A DNA stretch of 64,000 nucleotides from Butyricicoccus pullicaecorum (GTDB lineage: Bacteria > Bacillota > Clostridia > Oscillospirales > Butyricicoccaceae): contig JAGZIN010000004.1 in the NCBI GenBank assembly GCA_018366195.1, positions 60,726 to 124,725 of the forward strand, written 5' to 3'. The notes under the pieces are model-generated. The model had not been told where the DNA came from. It worked only from the letters and a program-made list of their open reading frames with translations, and did not search any database. The position numbers were made by a program, and so were the translations under genes. Below are positions 27,538 to 36,997 of this stretch, piece by piece. Within the stretch, counting starts at the first letter, position 1, and every line of letters starts with the position of its first letter.

Positions 27538-27540
27538 TTC

Positions 27541-28995
27541 ATGCAGAAAAAAAGATTTGTGGCGGCGGCAATCGCAGGACTGCTGGTATTGACCGCGTGC
27601 GGGAATCCAGCACAGCAGGCGGAGGACACACCGGCGCAGCAGGAGGACACAGCTTCCAGTACGCCTGTGGAGGTACAGAGCGTTGTGCGTACCAATTTAT
27701 CCAATGAGAGCATGGTTTCTGGTCAGGTGGTTGCAGATGCGCCCATTTCCATTGTCCCAACGATTTCCGGAACGGTACTGAACCTTCCAGTCAAAGTGGG
27801 GGACAGCGTAAAAAAAGGAGATTTGTTGTTTCGCATTGATACAACACAAATTACAAGCTCTTACAGTGCACTCAAGCAGAGCTATGACGCGACACAGCGC
27901 ATGACAAATGAGGCGATTCAAAATGCACAGGCTGCCCTGCCGATTGCACAGAGTGCGCTCACAACGGCACAGACAAATTATGACAATACATTGGCGTTGT
28001 TCAATGTAGGCGCGGTTTCTCAGGTTGAGGTAGATCAGACACGCATACAGCTCGAACAGGCGCGGAATCAGCTCAGTCAGGCACAGTCTGCTGTGACACA
28101 GGCGCGTGCCAGCCAGCAGGCACAGCTGGCGCAGATTGAGGCATCTTTATCCCAAATGCATGCACAGGTAGCAGCAGCAACGGTTACAGCTCCCTGTGAC
28201 GGACTGATTGTCGGTGTTAATATTACAGCGGGCGGCATTGCTGCACCGTCAGGTCCTGCCATTCTTTTGTCAGAAGGTGGGCGTACCCGTGTTTCGGTAC
28301 AGGTTTCTGAAGATTTGCTGGGACAGCTGAAGGTGGGAGACATTGCAGAGGTCACGGTATCCGCGGTTTCTGATGTGCCATTTCAGGCTTCGATTGCCTC
28401 CATTGCACCGGCAGCCAATGCGCAGACGGCGCTTTATGAGGTGCGTATGTATACCCTGCTCGGTGTCCATTATCCGATTGGTGCCTTTGCAGAGGTCACA
28501 TTCTTTACCAATCAGCGCAAAGACACGGTTACCATTCCATCAGATGCGATTTTAACAGATGGAACGCAGAGCTATGTCTATATTGTAGAAGCAGAAGCGG
28601 CAACAAAGGTTCCAGTTGATACTGGTATTGTCGGAAATGGCATTACCGAGATTCTTTCGGGGCTGACGGGCGGCGAAATGCTGGTTATCAAGGGACAAAA
28701 CTACCTGACAGATGGTACAGCCGTTCGAATTGTGGCAGATAAGACGGACAAAACACAGGAAAACGAGCAGGTGACCGATGTACCGCTGCCGCAGCCCATG
28801 CCGCAGAAGCTGCCAGAATCGGAGCCAAAGCCGGAGCCTGCCCCAGAGGCACCGGCAGCGCCCGCAGCGGCACCTGCGCCCGCAGCACAGCCTGCTGCAC
28901 CGGCAGCGCCCACTCCCGCAGCACAGCCTGCGCCGGAAGCTGCACCCACGTCCGCTGCGTCATCTGCAGCACAGCCTGAGGAGGCAAATCCATGA
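27541..28995 (+). CDS. RND efflux periplasmic-adaptor-type (MFP/HlyD) lipoprotein
   Basis: A 484-residue adaptor. Lipoprotein signal peptide with lipobox LTAC (cysteine near 20); the N-terminal biotinyl-lipoyl half (ISIVPTISGTVLNLPVKVGD, then KKGDLLFRID); an alpha-helical hairpin (about 95-205, repeated QAxLPxAQSAL and QLEQARNQLSQAQ); the second lipoyl half (VTAPCDGLIVGVNI); beta-barrel and membrane-proximal domains. The last about 75 residues are a Pro/Ala/Glu low-complexity tail not typical of the family. It links the TolC-like and RND proteins. The ATG is 4 nt after the upstream stop, and its stop overlaps the RND ATG (ATGA). Confidence 0.9.
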   Translation: MQKKRFVAAAIAGLLVLTACGNPAQQAEDTPAQQEDTASSTPVEVQSVVRTNLSNESMVSGQVVADAPISIVPTISGTVLNLPVKVGDSVKKGDLLFRIDTTQITSSYSALKQSYDATQRMTNEAIQNAQAALPIAQSALTTAQTNYDNTLALFNVGAVSQVEVDQTRIQLEQARNQLSQAQSAVTQARASQQAQLAQIEASLSQMHAQVAAATVTAPCDGLIVGVNITAGGIAAPSGPAILLSEGGRTRVSVQVSEDLLGQLKVGDIAEVTVSAVSDVPFQASIASIAPAANAQTALYEVRMYTLLGVHYPIGAFAEVTFFTNQRKDTVTIPSDAILTDGTQSYVYIVEAEAATKVPVDTGIVGNGITEILSGLTGGEMLVIKGQNYLTDGTAVRIVADKTDKTQENEQVTDVPLPQPMPQKLPESEPKPEPAPEAPAAPAAAPAPAAQPAAPAAPTPAAQPAPEAAPTSAASSAAQPEEANP

Positions 28996-31900
28996 ATATT
29001 GCAGACTTTTGTCTGAAGCATAAGGTGACAACCATTATGGCGTATGTCCTGATTGTGGTGTTTGGTATGATGGGCTTTACCTCTCTGCCGCTTGCCATGC
29101 TGCCGGACATGGAATTGCCAATGGCTGTTGTCTATACCTCATATCCCGATGCAGGTCCGCAGGAAGTGGAAAATATGGTCACCAAGACGATAGAATCTGC
29201 CTGCGCAAGTGTTTCCGGTATGGACGAGATTCAATCGCTTTCGTCCGAAGGCTCCTCGATGGTCATGATTCGCTTTGCGGACGGAACCAATATGGACGAG
29301 GCAATGGTCGATTTGCGAGATCGAATCGACCGTGTCAAAGGCTTTTTGCCGGAGGACGCCGACGCACCGACCACGATGACCATGGACGTGGATTCGATTC
29401 CCGTATTGACCTTAGGCTTAAAGGGAGCAGACCTTGCATCGCTGCAAACAATTGCAGAAGATGACATTCAGCCGGCACTGGAACGGATTGACGGCGTGGC
29501 CTCCGTAGATATTGCGGGCGGCTATGCCAATGAAATTGTCGTGGATACCAAAGCGGAACGTCTCGCAGGGTATCATATGTCTGTTTCGTATATTGCACAA
29601 ATCCTTTCCGCAGAAAATATGGCACTTCCGGCAGGCACGGTGCAGTCTGGTGCACAGAGTTTCTCTGTGCGTACCGATGGAGAATATGACTCGGTGGAAG
29701 AAATTGCGGATACACTCGTTCCGCTGCCGGCTGGCGGCGGTGCCGTTCGGCTCGGAGAGATTGCCAATGTGTATCTTGCGCCGCAGGAACAGACCACCAT
29801 TGCAAAAATTGGCGGAGAACCCTGCCTGACCATTTCTGTCAATAAGCAGTCCGACGTCAATACGCTGCAGGTTGCCGAGCGTGCCAAAAAAGCGTTGGAG
29901 AAGGTAACAGCAGAGCTGCCGACACTGGATTGGGTACTGCTCATGGATCAAAGCGACAGCATCAATATGACGGTGGATTCTGTCATACAAAACATTGTGT
30001 TTGGTGTACTGCTGGCAGCCGTGGTGCTGTTTGTATTTTTGCGTGACATAGGAGCGACCATTGTCATTTCTCTCTCGATGCCAATCTGCATCATCTCTGT
30101 ATTTTTGATTATGCAGGTGACGCGGATTACCATGAACATGATGTCGCTGGGCGGCGTTGCAATGGGCGTTGGTATGATTGTGGATAACTCCATTGTAGTA
30201 CTGGAAAATATTTTTCGCTATCGTTCTGATGGTGCTTCTCGTTTTACGGCATGCGTGGAAGGAACCAAGGAGGTTGCACTGTCCATTTCTGCCTCCACCC
30301 TTACCACCGTTGCGGTATTTTTGCCCATCGGCTTATCAGGCGGCTTGGCGGGTATGATGTTCCGCGAATTTTGTGTGACCATCTGCTCGCTGCTTTTTGC
30401 GTCCCTGCTGATTGCGCTCACCCTCGTACCGCTGCTCTGTTATATGCTGCTGGACCGCGGCGGAAAGCATAAGATGAGAACGCCGGATACGGGTCATGAT
30501 ATTGCAGACCGTCCGCTGATGCGGAAATATAAGCAGCTGCTGGGATACTTCATCACACACCGCAAGAGAGCGGTGCTGATATCCTGCGGCATGATTGCTG
30601 TATTTTTGGGATTCATTTCCTTTACAGGGGTGGAGCTGATACCGGAAATGGACGAAAGCATGGTCGATGTCTCGATTGAAATGCCTGTGGGTTCGGAGCT
30701 TGCGGACATTGCTGGAATATCCGATAAGGTTGTAGATATCGCCATCGAAGAGGTTCCGGAGATGACCAGCATTTACTATACCACGGGCGGTGCATCTTTG
30801 AGCAGCACCTCGTCTGCAAATACCGCTTCTGTCACGCTCAAGCTGGTTGCAAAGAGTGAAAGAGACCGCAGTACGCAGGAAATCGCTTCGGCATTGCGGC
30901 AAAAGGTGCAGAATCTGGCGGGTGCAGAGATATCGGTCACAGCGTCCGGCACCATGAATATGTCAGCGATGACGGGAGAGGTGATTTCGGTTACGCTGCG
31001 CGGCGCCGACCATGAACTCTTGCTCGCAACAGCGGAGGATTTAACCGAGAAGCTGCAGGCACTGCCGGGAGCTGTTGCGGTAGCCTCTTCGGCATCTGAG
31101 CAGGTTCCGGAGGTTGAAATCACACTCAAACGCGCCAATGCTTCCAAGTTTGGGCTGACAGCTGCCGCAATTGGGCAGGCCGTTCGTGGTGAGCTTTCCG
31201 GTCAGACCGCCACACAGCTCAAAATAGATGGACAGGAGATTCGGGTGAATGTCCGCGGAGACAGCCGTGCAAAGGGCAGTCTGGACGCTTTGCGCAGTGT
31301 GATGATTCCAACACAGGCAGGCGGCTCGGTGCCGCTTCGTCTGGTTGCAGAGGTCAATACGGTGCTTGCACCCCAATCCATCAATCGACTCAACCAAAGC
31401 CGTACCGTAACCATTACCGGCGGTACAGATGAAACGGTATCTACGGCACAGATGAGTGCAGCCGTGCAAGCAGTGATGGATACCTTCCCCCTGCCGGAGG
31501 GCATTTCTTATGAATCCGGCGGTGAAATGCAGGAAATGATAGAAACCTTTGTACGCCTTGCCTATGCGCTGGTCGTTGCATTGGGGCTTGTTTATTTCGT
31601 GCTTGCAAGTCAGTTTGAGTCCTTTGTCATGCCGGTCATCATCATGACGATTCTGCCCATTGGTCTGCTGGGGTCTCTGGTTGGACTGCCGCTGACGGGC
31701 AGTAAAATTTCTATGATTGCCTTTATCGGGGTCATTATGCTTGCCGGTACGGTGGTCAACTCCTCAATCGTGCTCATCGACTATATCAATGTGCGCCGCA
31801 AACGCGGAGAGGAAAAGGATATTGCGATTTTGAATGCGTGTCCGCGTCGTGTGCGTCCGGTTTTGATGACAACTTTGACCACTATTTTGGGACTGCTCCC

Positions 31901-32111
31901 CATGATTTTTTCCAATGGAGAGGGTTCGGAGATGATGCAGCCAATGGCAGTGGTGATGATTACGGGTATGGTGGTTTCTACCATTGTAACCTTGTTGTTT
32001 ACACCGGTCTATTATTCGCTGATTGACAGCTTCAGCGAACGCATACGCAGCCGAAAGACGCAGAAAAAGGCTGATGTGATGGGGTCAGATGATTTGGAAG
32101 GAGAGTCATAA
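28992..32111 (+). CDS. RND-family efflux transporter (AcrB/HAE-1 type)
   Basis: A 1039-residue proton-driven exporter with twelve predicted transmembrane helices and two large extracytoplasmic loops. TM1 starts at the N-terminus (KVTTIMAYVLIVVFGMMGFT). The signatures DIGATIVISLSMPICIISVF, GGVAMGVGMIVDNSIVVLEN (with the proton-relay acid Asp), QFESFVMPVIIMTILPIGLL and GVIMLAGTVVNSSIVLIDYI are present. The substrate is unknown; the TetR control and cargo-like neighbours suggest drugs or bile-type compounds. ATGA coupled to the adaptor gene. Confidence 0.95.
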   Translation: MNIADFCLKHKVTTIMAYVLIVVFGMMGFTSLPLAMLPDMELPMAVVYTSYPDAGPQEVENMVTKTIESACASVSGMDEIQSLSSEGSSMVMIRFADGTNMDEAMVDLRDRIDRVKGFLPEDADAPTTMTMDVDSIPVLTLGLKGADLASLQTIAEDDIQPALERIDGVASVDIAGGYANEIVVDTKAERLAGYHMSVSYIAQILSAENMALPAGTVQSGAQSFSVRTDGEYDSVEEIADTLVPLPAGGGAVRLGEIANVYLAPQEQTTIAKIGGEPCLTISVNKQSDVNTLQVAERAKKALEKVTAELPTLDWVLLMDQSDSINMTVDSVIQNIVFGVLLAAVVLFVFLRDIGATIVISLSMPICIISVFLIMQVTRITMNMMSLGGVAMGVGMIVDNSIVVLENIFRYRSDGASRFTACVEGTKEVALSISASTLTTVAVFLPIGLSGGLAGMMFREFCVTICSLLFASLLIALTLVPLLCYMLLDRGGKHKMRTPDTGHDIADRPLMRKYKQLLGYFITHRKRAVLISCGMIAVFLGFISFTGVELIPEMDESMVDVSIEMPVGSELADIAGISDKVVDIAIEEVPEMTSIYYTTGGASLSSTSSANTASVTLKLVAKSERDRSTQEIASALRQKVQNLAGAEISVTASGTMNMSAMTGEVISVTLRGADHELLLATAEDLTEKLQALPGAVAVASSASEQVPEVEITLKRANASKFGLTAAAIGQAVRGELSGQTATQLKIDGQEIRVNVRGDSRAKGSLDALRSVMIPTQAGGSVPLRLVAEVNTVLAPQSINRLNQSRTVTITGGTDETVSTAQMSAAVQAVMDTFPLPEGISYESGGEMQEMIETFVRLAYALVVALGLVYFVLASQFESFVMPVIIMTILPIGLLGSLVGLPLTGSKISMIAFIGVIMLAGTVVNSSIVLIDYINVRRKRGEEKDIAILNACPRRVRPVLMTTLTTILGLLPMIFSNGEGSEMMQPMAVVMITGMVVSTIVTLLFTPVYYSLIDSFSERIRSRKTQKKADVMGSDDLEGES

Positions 32112-32117
32112 GTCAAA

Positions 32118-32693
32118 ATGGAGGAAAAATTGGACATTCGCAGTCGTCGCAGACTGGCAATCTTGACTGCGGCCGCAGAAGAATTTTGCCAAAATGGATT
32201 TGACCATGCACGTATGGACGCGATTGCCATGCGTGTGGGAATTGGAAAATCAACGATTTATGAATATTTCCCGTCAAAAACAGCGCTTTTTACCGCTGTG
32301 GGAGAGCAGATGGCAGAACAGGCAAAACGGGAAATGTGCATCATTTTAGAAGAAGATGTTCCGTTTCGGCATAAAATGCTCAATTATATGCGTTTTCTGA
32401 CCACGCTCATGGCACAGATGGGACAAAAGTTTTTGAATGTATTCCGTGAAAATACGTCCCTGTCACTCATTGATGAAATTGGGCAGCGCTATCACACAGA
32501 ACTATATAATATGGTGCTCGATGCAGTCAAACGCGCCAGAGATGCCGGAGAGCTGCGCGCGGGGCTGGACCCTGTTGTTGCCACGGCGCTTCTGACCTCT
32601 GTTCCGGGAACACTCCTGAAGAAATATGACGTATCCGCAGAGGCGCTGGTTGATTTATTGATGCAGGGGATGGACGTATGCGGGGGAAAATAA
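32118..32693 (+). CDS. TetR-family transcriptional regulator of the efflux operon
   Basis: A 191-residue protein with an N-terminal helix-turn-helix (residues 10-56: RRLAILTAAAEEFCQNGFDH, then MDAIAMRVGIGKSTIYEYFP) and an all-helical ligand-binding domain. It lies 6 nt after the RND gene, in the same operon. The perfect palindrome at 25997-26016 next to the operon start site is its likely operator. In TetR systems, ligand binding releases the operator. Confidence 0.92.
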   Translation: MEEKLDIRSRRRLAILTAAAEEFCQNGFDHARMDAIAMRVGIGKSTIYEYFPSKTALFTAVGEQMAEQAKREMCIILEEDVPFRHKMLNYMRFLTTLMAQMGQKFLNVFRENTSLSLIDEIGQRYHTELYNMVLDAVKRARDAGELRAGLDPVVATALLTSVPGTLLKKYDVSAEALVDLLMQGMDVCGGK

Positions 32694-33595
32694 TGGATCG
32701 CGCGTGGCTGAAGGGAATTCCGCAAAGTGAACGCTGGCGTAAGGTTCTGCCTGTGCGTGACGGCTGGGGGACCGATGAAAAGTATGAAATCTATACCTAT
32801 ACAGGAGAGCATTTTCTTCTGCGGGCAGCGGACGAAAGCCGTACCAAGGAAAAATACGCAGAATTTGCCTTTGTGCAGCGCTGTCAGGCGATGGGATTTT
32901 CTACGCCGCGGACGGTAGACTGCGGGCTGCATCATGGACGTGTGTATCAGATTTTAAGTTGGATTGAGGGCGAGCCATTATCGAGAGAGCTGATTGGCAT
33001 GCCGGAGAGCGAGCAGTATCGTCTGGGACAGGAGGCGGGACGTGCGCTTGCAGCCATTCACAGTGTCATGCTGGAGCCGGCAGAATGGAGCGAGGCAGAT
33101 GGACAGGTAGAACGCCGCAAGCGCGTCATACTGGGCTATATGAGCAGCAGGCATCGTATGGCTGGCGATGACAGCGTCATCATGTTTGTGGCAAAGCATG
33201 TCACACAGCCAAAACGCCTTGTCGGTCTGCATGGAGATTTTCATATTGGAAATCTGCTGTTGACACCAGAAGGGAAAATTGCAGTGATTGATTTTGACCA
33301 TCGTTCGGTGGGAGACCGCTGGCAGGACTTTCAGAAAGCACAGGCATTTTCCATTCCACGCAGTACGGCTTTCGTCAATGGACAGCTGCATGCCTATTTT
33401 CGAGGCAATCCACCTGATGTGTTCTGGGAAGCCTTTTCCTATGAAGCGGCATACGGAGCCATTGAACAGATTTTGTGGGCGGCACAGTTTCGTCCAGATG
33501 CGGTGCGACAGATGCAGATGAATTATGCACGTGCCATGCATGACTTTCGGGGATTTACGCCCTGTGAGCCGCCGTGCTGGTATGAACAGGCTTGA
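32693..33595 (+). CDS. Aminoglycoside/choline-kinase-like phosphotransferase
   Basis: A 300-residue APH-fold kinase. An N-lobe (about 1-95) is followed by the catalytic loop LHGDFHIGNLL (HGD aspartate and the Asn that binds Mg) and the metal-binding IDFDHRSVGD. The substrate cannot be told from sequence; relatives include aminoglycoside phosphotransferases, choline and fructosamine kinases. The ATG at 32693 overlaps the TetR stop by one base (TAATG) with GGGGGA upstream; an alternative ATG at 32678 would add five residues. Its position after an efflux operon makes a resistance role possible but unproven. Confidence 0.75.
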   Translation: MDRAWLKGIPQSERWRKVLPVRDGWGTDEKYEIYTYTGEHFLLRAADESRTKEKYAEFAFVQRCQAMGFSTPRTVDCGLHHGRVYQILSWIEGEPLSRELIGMPESEQYRLGQEAGRALAAIHSVMLEPAEWSEADGQVERRKRVILGYMSSRHRMAGDDSVIMFVAKHVTQPKRLVGLHGDFHIGNLLLTPEGKIAVIDFDHRSVGDRWQDFQKAQAFSIPRSTAFVNGQLHAYFRGNPPDVFWEAFSYEAAYGAIEQILWAAQFRPDAVRQMQMNYARAMHDFRGFTPCEPPCWYEQA

Positions 33596-33682
33596 TTCGT
33601 AAAGAAGTTCGCGCTCATTGTACGCAAAAAATGCTGAAAAAGTCGAAATGCAGGAGGTTTTCTTGGTGAAATGCTCGAAATC

Positions 33683-33714
33683 GCTCGTAAATGTGCGGTT
33701 ACGAGCATTTTTTT
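33683..33714 (+). terminator. Rho-independent terminator of the efflux operon
   Basis: GCTCGTAA - ATGTGCGG - TTACGAGC followed by ATTTTTTT. An earlier AAATGCTCG (33669-33677) can also pair with the right arm CGAGCATTT, so two alternative stems exist. Confidence 0.88.
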
Positions 33715-33797
33715 GCAATGAGGGGACAGCCTGTGATGAAGTCGGTTCAGAACAGGAAACGGCAGATTTCGTTTGCAGCGCAAGAAACGATGTGTGA

Positions 33798-34430
33798 TTA
33801 GCGTGAGGATAGCAGTTCGTCAGTCAGCTGCGGTATCAGCGTGTCACGATTGGAGTGCGTGACAGAAATGAGATGTACCTTAGAATGATTTCGAATTGGG
33901 TCCAACCAAGAGGGGGTCGTCATGTGCCGGAGAACGCCCAGAATCGGAATGGGCAAATCCAGTGCCTGATAAACCGCTTGATGGAATGCTGTGGCATTGC
34001 CCTCCAGATATCCACATTCATCAAAAATCAACAAGGGGCAGACATTGGCGGTGTGTTGGAGTGTCTGGGCATGCCGGAATCCCTGTTCAATCCATGCAGC
34101 GGCATTCGTGTTGAAGGCATCTAAAAAAACCTTTGGACGTGTCTGTTCGGAAAATTCGGCGGCAGGAATGGGAGTGCTGCCCTGTGCAAGCAGCGCCTGA
34201 TGGAGCTGTACAGGGGATATCCGCTGATTTTGGTTCGGGCGCTCAAACAGGCTCCCGTAAATGGCGGCATCTCCCAGATATAAGCGGCGGGGAAGTGCCG
34301 GGTCACGGCATGTAAAATAGGTCAGGAATCCGCCGGCTGCGGTCAGCTTTCCTGCGCTGTGGTTTAGAATGGATTGAATGAGGGTACTCTTGCCGCATTG
34401 AATGGGTCCGGTTAAGAAGATATGTTTCAT
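33798..34430 (-). CDS. Nucleoside-triphosphatase, THEP1-like P-loop protein
   Basis: A 210-residue P-loop NTPase. Walker A GPIQCGKSTL (residues 7-16) and Walker B LLIFDECGYLEG are present, with a C-terminal HMTTPSWLDPIRNHSKVH block. The layout is that of THEP1/COG1618 NTPases, which hydrolyse ATP/GTP and whose cellular role is poorly known. The ATG at 34430 has AGGAG 7 nt upstream; the frame runs upstream but with AT-rich, low-complexity sequence. It is convergent with the efflux operon and divergent from the MCP. Some relatives lie near molybdenum-enzyme genes, and an XdhC gene is 6 kb away. Confidence 0.75.
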   Translation of the reverse strand: MKHIFLTGPIQCGKSTLIQSILNHSAGKLTAAGGFLTYFTCRDPALPRRLYLGDAAIYGSLFERPNQNQRISPVQLHQALLAQGSTPIPAAEFSEQTRPKVFLDAFNTNAAAWIEQGFRHAQTLQHTANVCPLLIFDECGYLEGNATAFHQAVYQALDLPIPILGVLRHMTTPSWLDPIRNHSKVHLISVTHSNRDTLIPQLTDELLSSR

Positions 34431-34627
34431 GGTGGTACTCCTGACTTGATATCGGAGGAAAATCAAATTCCTGTCGGGACATCGAAAAAATTTTTTAATA
34501 TATTGGTAAAAAATAGAATATTGGAATTTCAAATAAAATCATGCTATGGTATACTAAAGCTATATGATATCAGGGATTGGTATTAAGATGTCGAATTGGA
34601 ACGCCAGCCGTTGGAGGAGGCAATGGC

Positions 34628-34735
34628 ATGGCAAAAGGCTGTAAGGACATAAGAAGAAGAGCCATTGAAAGGTATTTTCAAATATTGATAGGGAAAGAGA
34701 GTGAAAATGATGAAGAAAGTACGAAAGGAACGTAA
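34628..34735 (+). CDS. Possible 35-residue leader peptide overlapping the MCP start
   Basis: ATG at 34628 with GGAGGAGG ending 7 nt upstream, an excellent ribosome binding site. It encodes a basic-then-acidic 35-residue peptide (MAKGCKDIRRRAIERYFQIL, then a Glu/Ser/Asn-rich end) and stops at 34735, inside the MCP reading frame in another phase. The MCP start itself has only a weak GAGAG. Translational coupling through this leader is the suggested role. No homologue is recognised, so it could be chance. Confidence 0.4.
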   Translation: MAKGCKDIRRRAIERYFQILIGKESENDEESTKGT

Positions 34736-36809
34736 GGGATATAAATCAATTCGTACTCTGTTGATGCTTGCGATTATTCCAACCGTTATTTTATCCATGT
34801 CTGTGTTATCCATCGTCGGATATGGAAAGTCGAGGGAAATTATTGAGCGTACCGCAGAGTCGGGGATGGAGCAATGCCTGAATGCTGCAACGGCTTCGGT
34901 TCAAAAGTCCATGGAAGCCAGCCGTATGGTGACAGAGACCATGGCGCGTGGCGCTGAGATGCTTTACCGGCAGCCCTCCTATCCGGTGCAAGGCAATGCG
35001 GATTGGAAGGAAACAGCATATTCTGAGATTCTGACAGAGTTTGTAAAGAGCAATACAGAGCTGTTTGGAGGCGGTATTTGGTTTGAGCCATACGCATACC
35101 GTGCAGATAAACAGTTCTTCTCTCCTTATTGCATGAAGGAAAATGGGGAAATTCGGTATGTAGATAATTATTCACTTGGAGAAGGCGTTTTCTATACCGA
35201 TCAGGATTGGTATCAAAGTGCAAAGAATACCACAAAGAGTGTTGTGTGGTCTACACCATACCATGATGATTTTGCGAATATCTCTATGGTAACAGCATCT
35301 GCACCATTTTACAATACAAATGGACAGCTGCTTGGTGTTGCGACAACCGACTTAGACCTGTCCTATATGCAGAAAATCGTGTCGGATTTGGACGTGGCTG
35401 CAGGCGGACGCGCTTTGATGGTCGATCAGAGCGGTGTGTACATTGCAGATGAAGACAGTGAAAAATTACTGCGTGCCAATATTTTGCAGGATAAGGAACC
35501 TTCTCTGGCGGCGTTTGCAAAAGAAATGCTGGGAACAGCATCAGGAAGCGGAAAATATACCATGGCAGGAGAAGAATATCGTGCATGGTATCAGCAGGTG
35601 CCGGAAAGCGGCTGGTATATCATCACAACCACTTCAGAGGAAAATTTGATGGCAGAAGCCAATGCGCTGGGCAAAGTCTTCACAATGCTGTGTATTGGGT
35701 TTGGTATCCTGCTGTTCATTGCACTTTTCTGGTATCTGAAAATTCGAATCATCAATCCAGTACATGCACTGGCGGCATCGACACAACAGATTGCAAAGGG
35801 ACAGCTGTCTGTTGAGCTTCGAGATTTGGGTAAGACCGAATTTGGTGTCATGGGAAGGTCAATTCAAAAAATGGCGCTGCGCTTAAAACATTATACCGAA
35901 TATATTGCCGAGATTTCTGATATTTTGGGTCAAATGGCAGCAGGAGACTTCAAATTCGAGCTGAAATGTGATTATACAGGTGAATTTGCCGGAGTAAAGG
36001 AAGGCTTGCTGACCACACGTGACAAGCTTTCTGATACCTTGAACGGTATTTCAAAAGCAGCTGACCAGGTCAATTCCGGAGCCAATCAGATTTCGCTTGG
36101 CGCACAGGCACAGGCACAGGGAGCAACCGAGCAGGCATCTAATGTGGAAGAACTGGCAGCGATGATGATTGAAATCGAGCAGGCAGTGGATTCCAATACC
36201 CAGAATACCATGGAAGTGAATGACAATATTCAAACGGTCATCGAAAAGGTTGGATATGGGGATCAGAAGATGAATCATATGCTCGAGGCCATGGACGAAA
36301 TCAGTACCATGTCCAATCAGATTGGAAAGATTGTAAAGAGCATTGAGGATATTGCATTCCAGACCAATATTCTGGCACTCAATGCCGCTGTCGAGGCAGC
36401 ACGTGCGGGTGCGGCTGGAAAGGGCTTTGCAGTGGTCGCAGATGAAGTTCGCAACCTTGCAAGCAAGACAGCAGAGGCTTCTGGTGAAACCGCTGAGCTG
36501 ATTACCAAGGCGCTCAGTGCCATTGAAAAGGGCAAGCAGATTGCAGATGAAACAGCAGACTCTTTCCATGCTGTAACCGATGATATCTCTGACGTTGCAA
36601 CCCATGTCGGTGTAATTACCGAACATTCTCTGAAGCAGAAAGAGTCCATTCAGCAGGCTGCACAGGGAATTGATAAGATATCCAGTATTGTACAGACCAA
36701 TGCAGCGACTGCACAGGAGAGCGCCGCTGCAAGTGAGGAATTGTTTGGACAGGCGCACCTAATGAGGGATCTTGTTGGAAAATTCCAGCTGCATCAGGAT
36801 AATCTGTAA
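34707..36809 (+). CDS. Methyl-accepting chemotaxis protein with CACHE-type sensor
   Basis: A 700-residue chemoreceptor: TM1 (about 18-40), extracellular dCACHE-like sensor (about 45-305; FGGGIWFEPYAYRADKQFFS and VVWSTPYHDDFANISMVTAS are the classic CACHE blocks), TM2 (about 312-332), HAMP, coiled coil and the signalling tip EDIAFQTNILALNAAVEAAR. GTG at 34701, ATG at 34707 and ATG at 34710 are all possible starts; none has a strong ribosome binding site. It is a single gene far from the chemotaxis operon; a strong terminator follows. The ligand is unknown. Confidence 0.94.
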   Translation: MMKKVRKERKGYKSIRTLLMLAIIPTVILSMSVLSIVGYGKSREIIERTAESGMEQCLNAATASVQKSMEASRMVTETMARGAEMLYRQPSYPVQGNADWKETAYSEILTEFVKSNTELFGGGIWFEPYAYRADKQFFSPYCMKENGEIRYVDNYSLGEGVFYTDQDWYQSAKNTTKSVVWSTPYHDDFANISMVTASAPFYNTNGQLLGVATTDLDLSYMQKIVSDLDVAAGGRALMVDQSGVYIADEDSEKLLRANILQDKEPSLAAFAKEMLGTASGSGKYTMAGEEYRAWYQQVPESGWYIITTTSEENLMAEANALGKVFTMLCIGFGILLFIALFWYLKIRIINPVHALAASTQQIAKGQLSVELRDLGKTEFGVMGRSIQKMALRLKHYTEYIAEISDILGQMAAGDFKFELKCDYTGEFAGVKEGLLTTRDKLSDTLNGISKAADQVNSGANQISLGAQAQAQGATEQASNVEELAAMMIEIEQAVDSNTQNTMEVNDNIQTVIEKVGYGDQKMNHMLEAMDEISTMSNQIGKIVKSIEDIAFQTNILALNAAVEAARAGAAGKGFAVVADEVRNLASKTAEASGETAELITKALSAIEKGKQIADETADSFHAVTDDISDVATHVGVITEHSLKQKESIQQAAQGIDKISSIVQTNAATAQESAAASEELFGQAHLMRDLVGKFQLHQDNL

Positions 36810-36833
36810 GAATTTTTTCAAATGATGTATGAA

Positions 36834-36866
36834 AAAAAGACGAATCCAAACGGGTTCGTCTTTTTT
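36834..36866 (+). terminator. Rho-independent terminator after the MCP gene
   Basis: AAAAGACGAATCC - AAAC - GGGTTCGTCTTTTTT: a 9-bp core stem extended by A-T pairs, with a T-run. Confidence 0.93.
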
Positions 36867-36937
36867 GTGATATACAGGAAAAAGACAGCTGGTATTCGGA
36901 AATCAGAGAAAGCGGAAAGCAGCAGAAGAAAAAAGCG

Positions 36938-36966
36938 TTGTATCTTAGAAAATATAATGATATAAT
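36938..36966 (+). promoter_or_regulatory. Sigma-A promoter of the FecCD-type importer operon
   Basis: TTGTAT (36938-36943), 17 nt, TATAAT (36961-36966). Predicted start near 36973, giving a short leader of about 25 nt before the ATG at 36998. No clear Fur or DtxR box was found. Confidence 0.72.
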
Positions 36967-36997
36967 GGCTACAAGCATGAAAAATGCAGGAGGCTTT

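Noticed and set aside
33666..33800. A GTG-initiated frame of about 44 codons with AGGAGG upstream after the phosphotransferase gene
   Set aside because: It runs through the operon terminator stem, has no sensible composition, and the ribosome-binding-like AGGAGG can be explained by chance.
34431..34706. Possible c-di-GMP riboswitch in front of the MCP gene
   Set aside because: The region is GC-rich and has small stems, but the conserved GEMM core was not found; the pairing CAATGGC/GCCATTG is simple.
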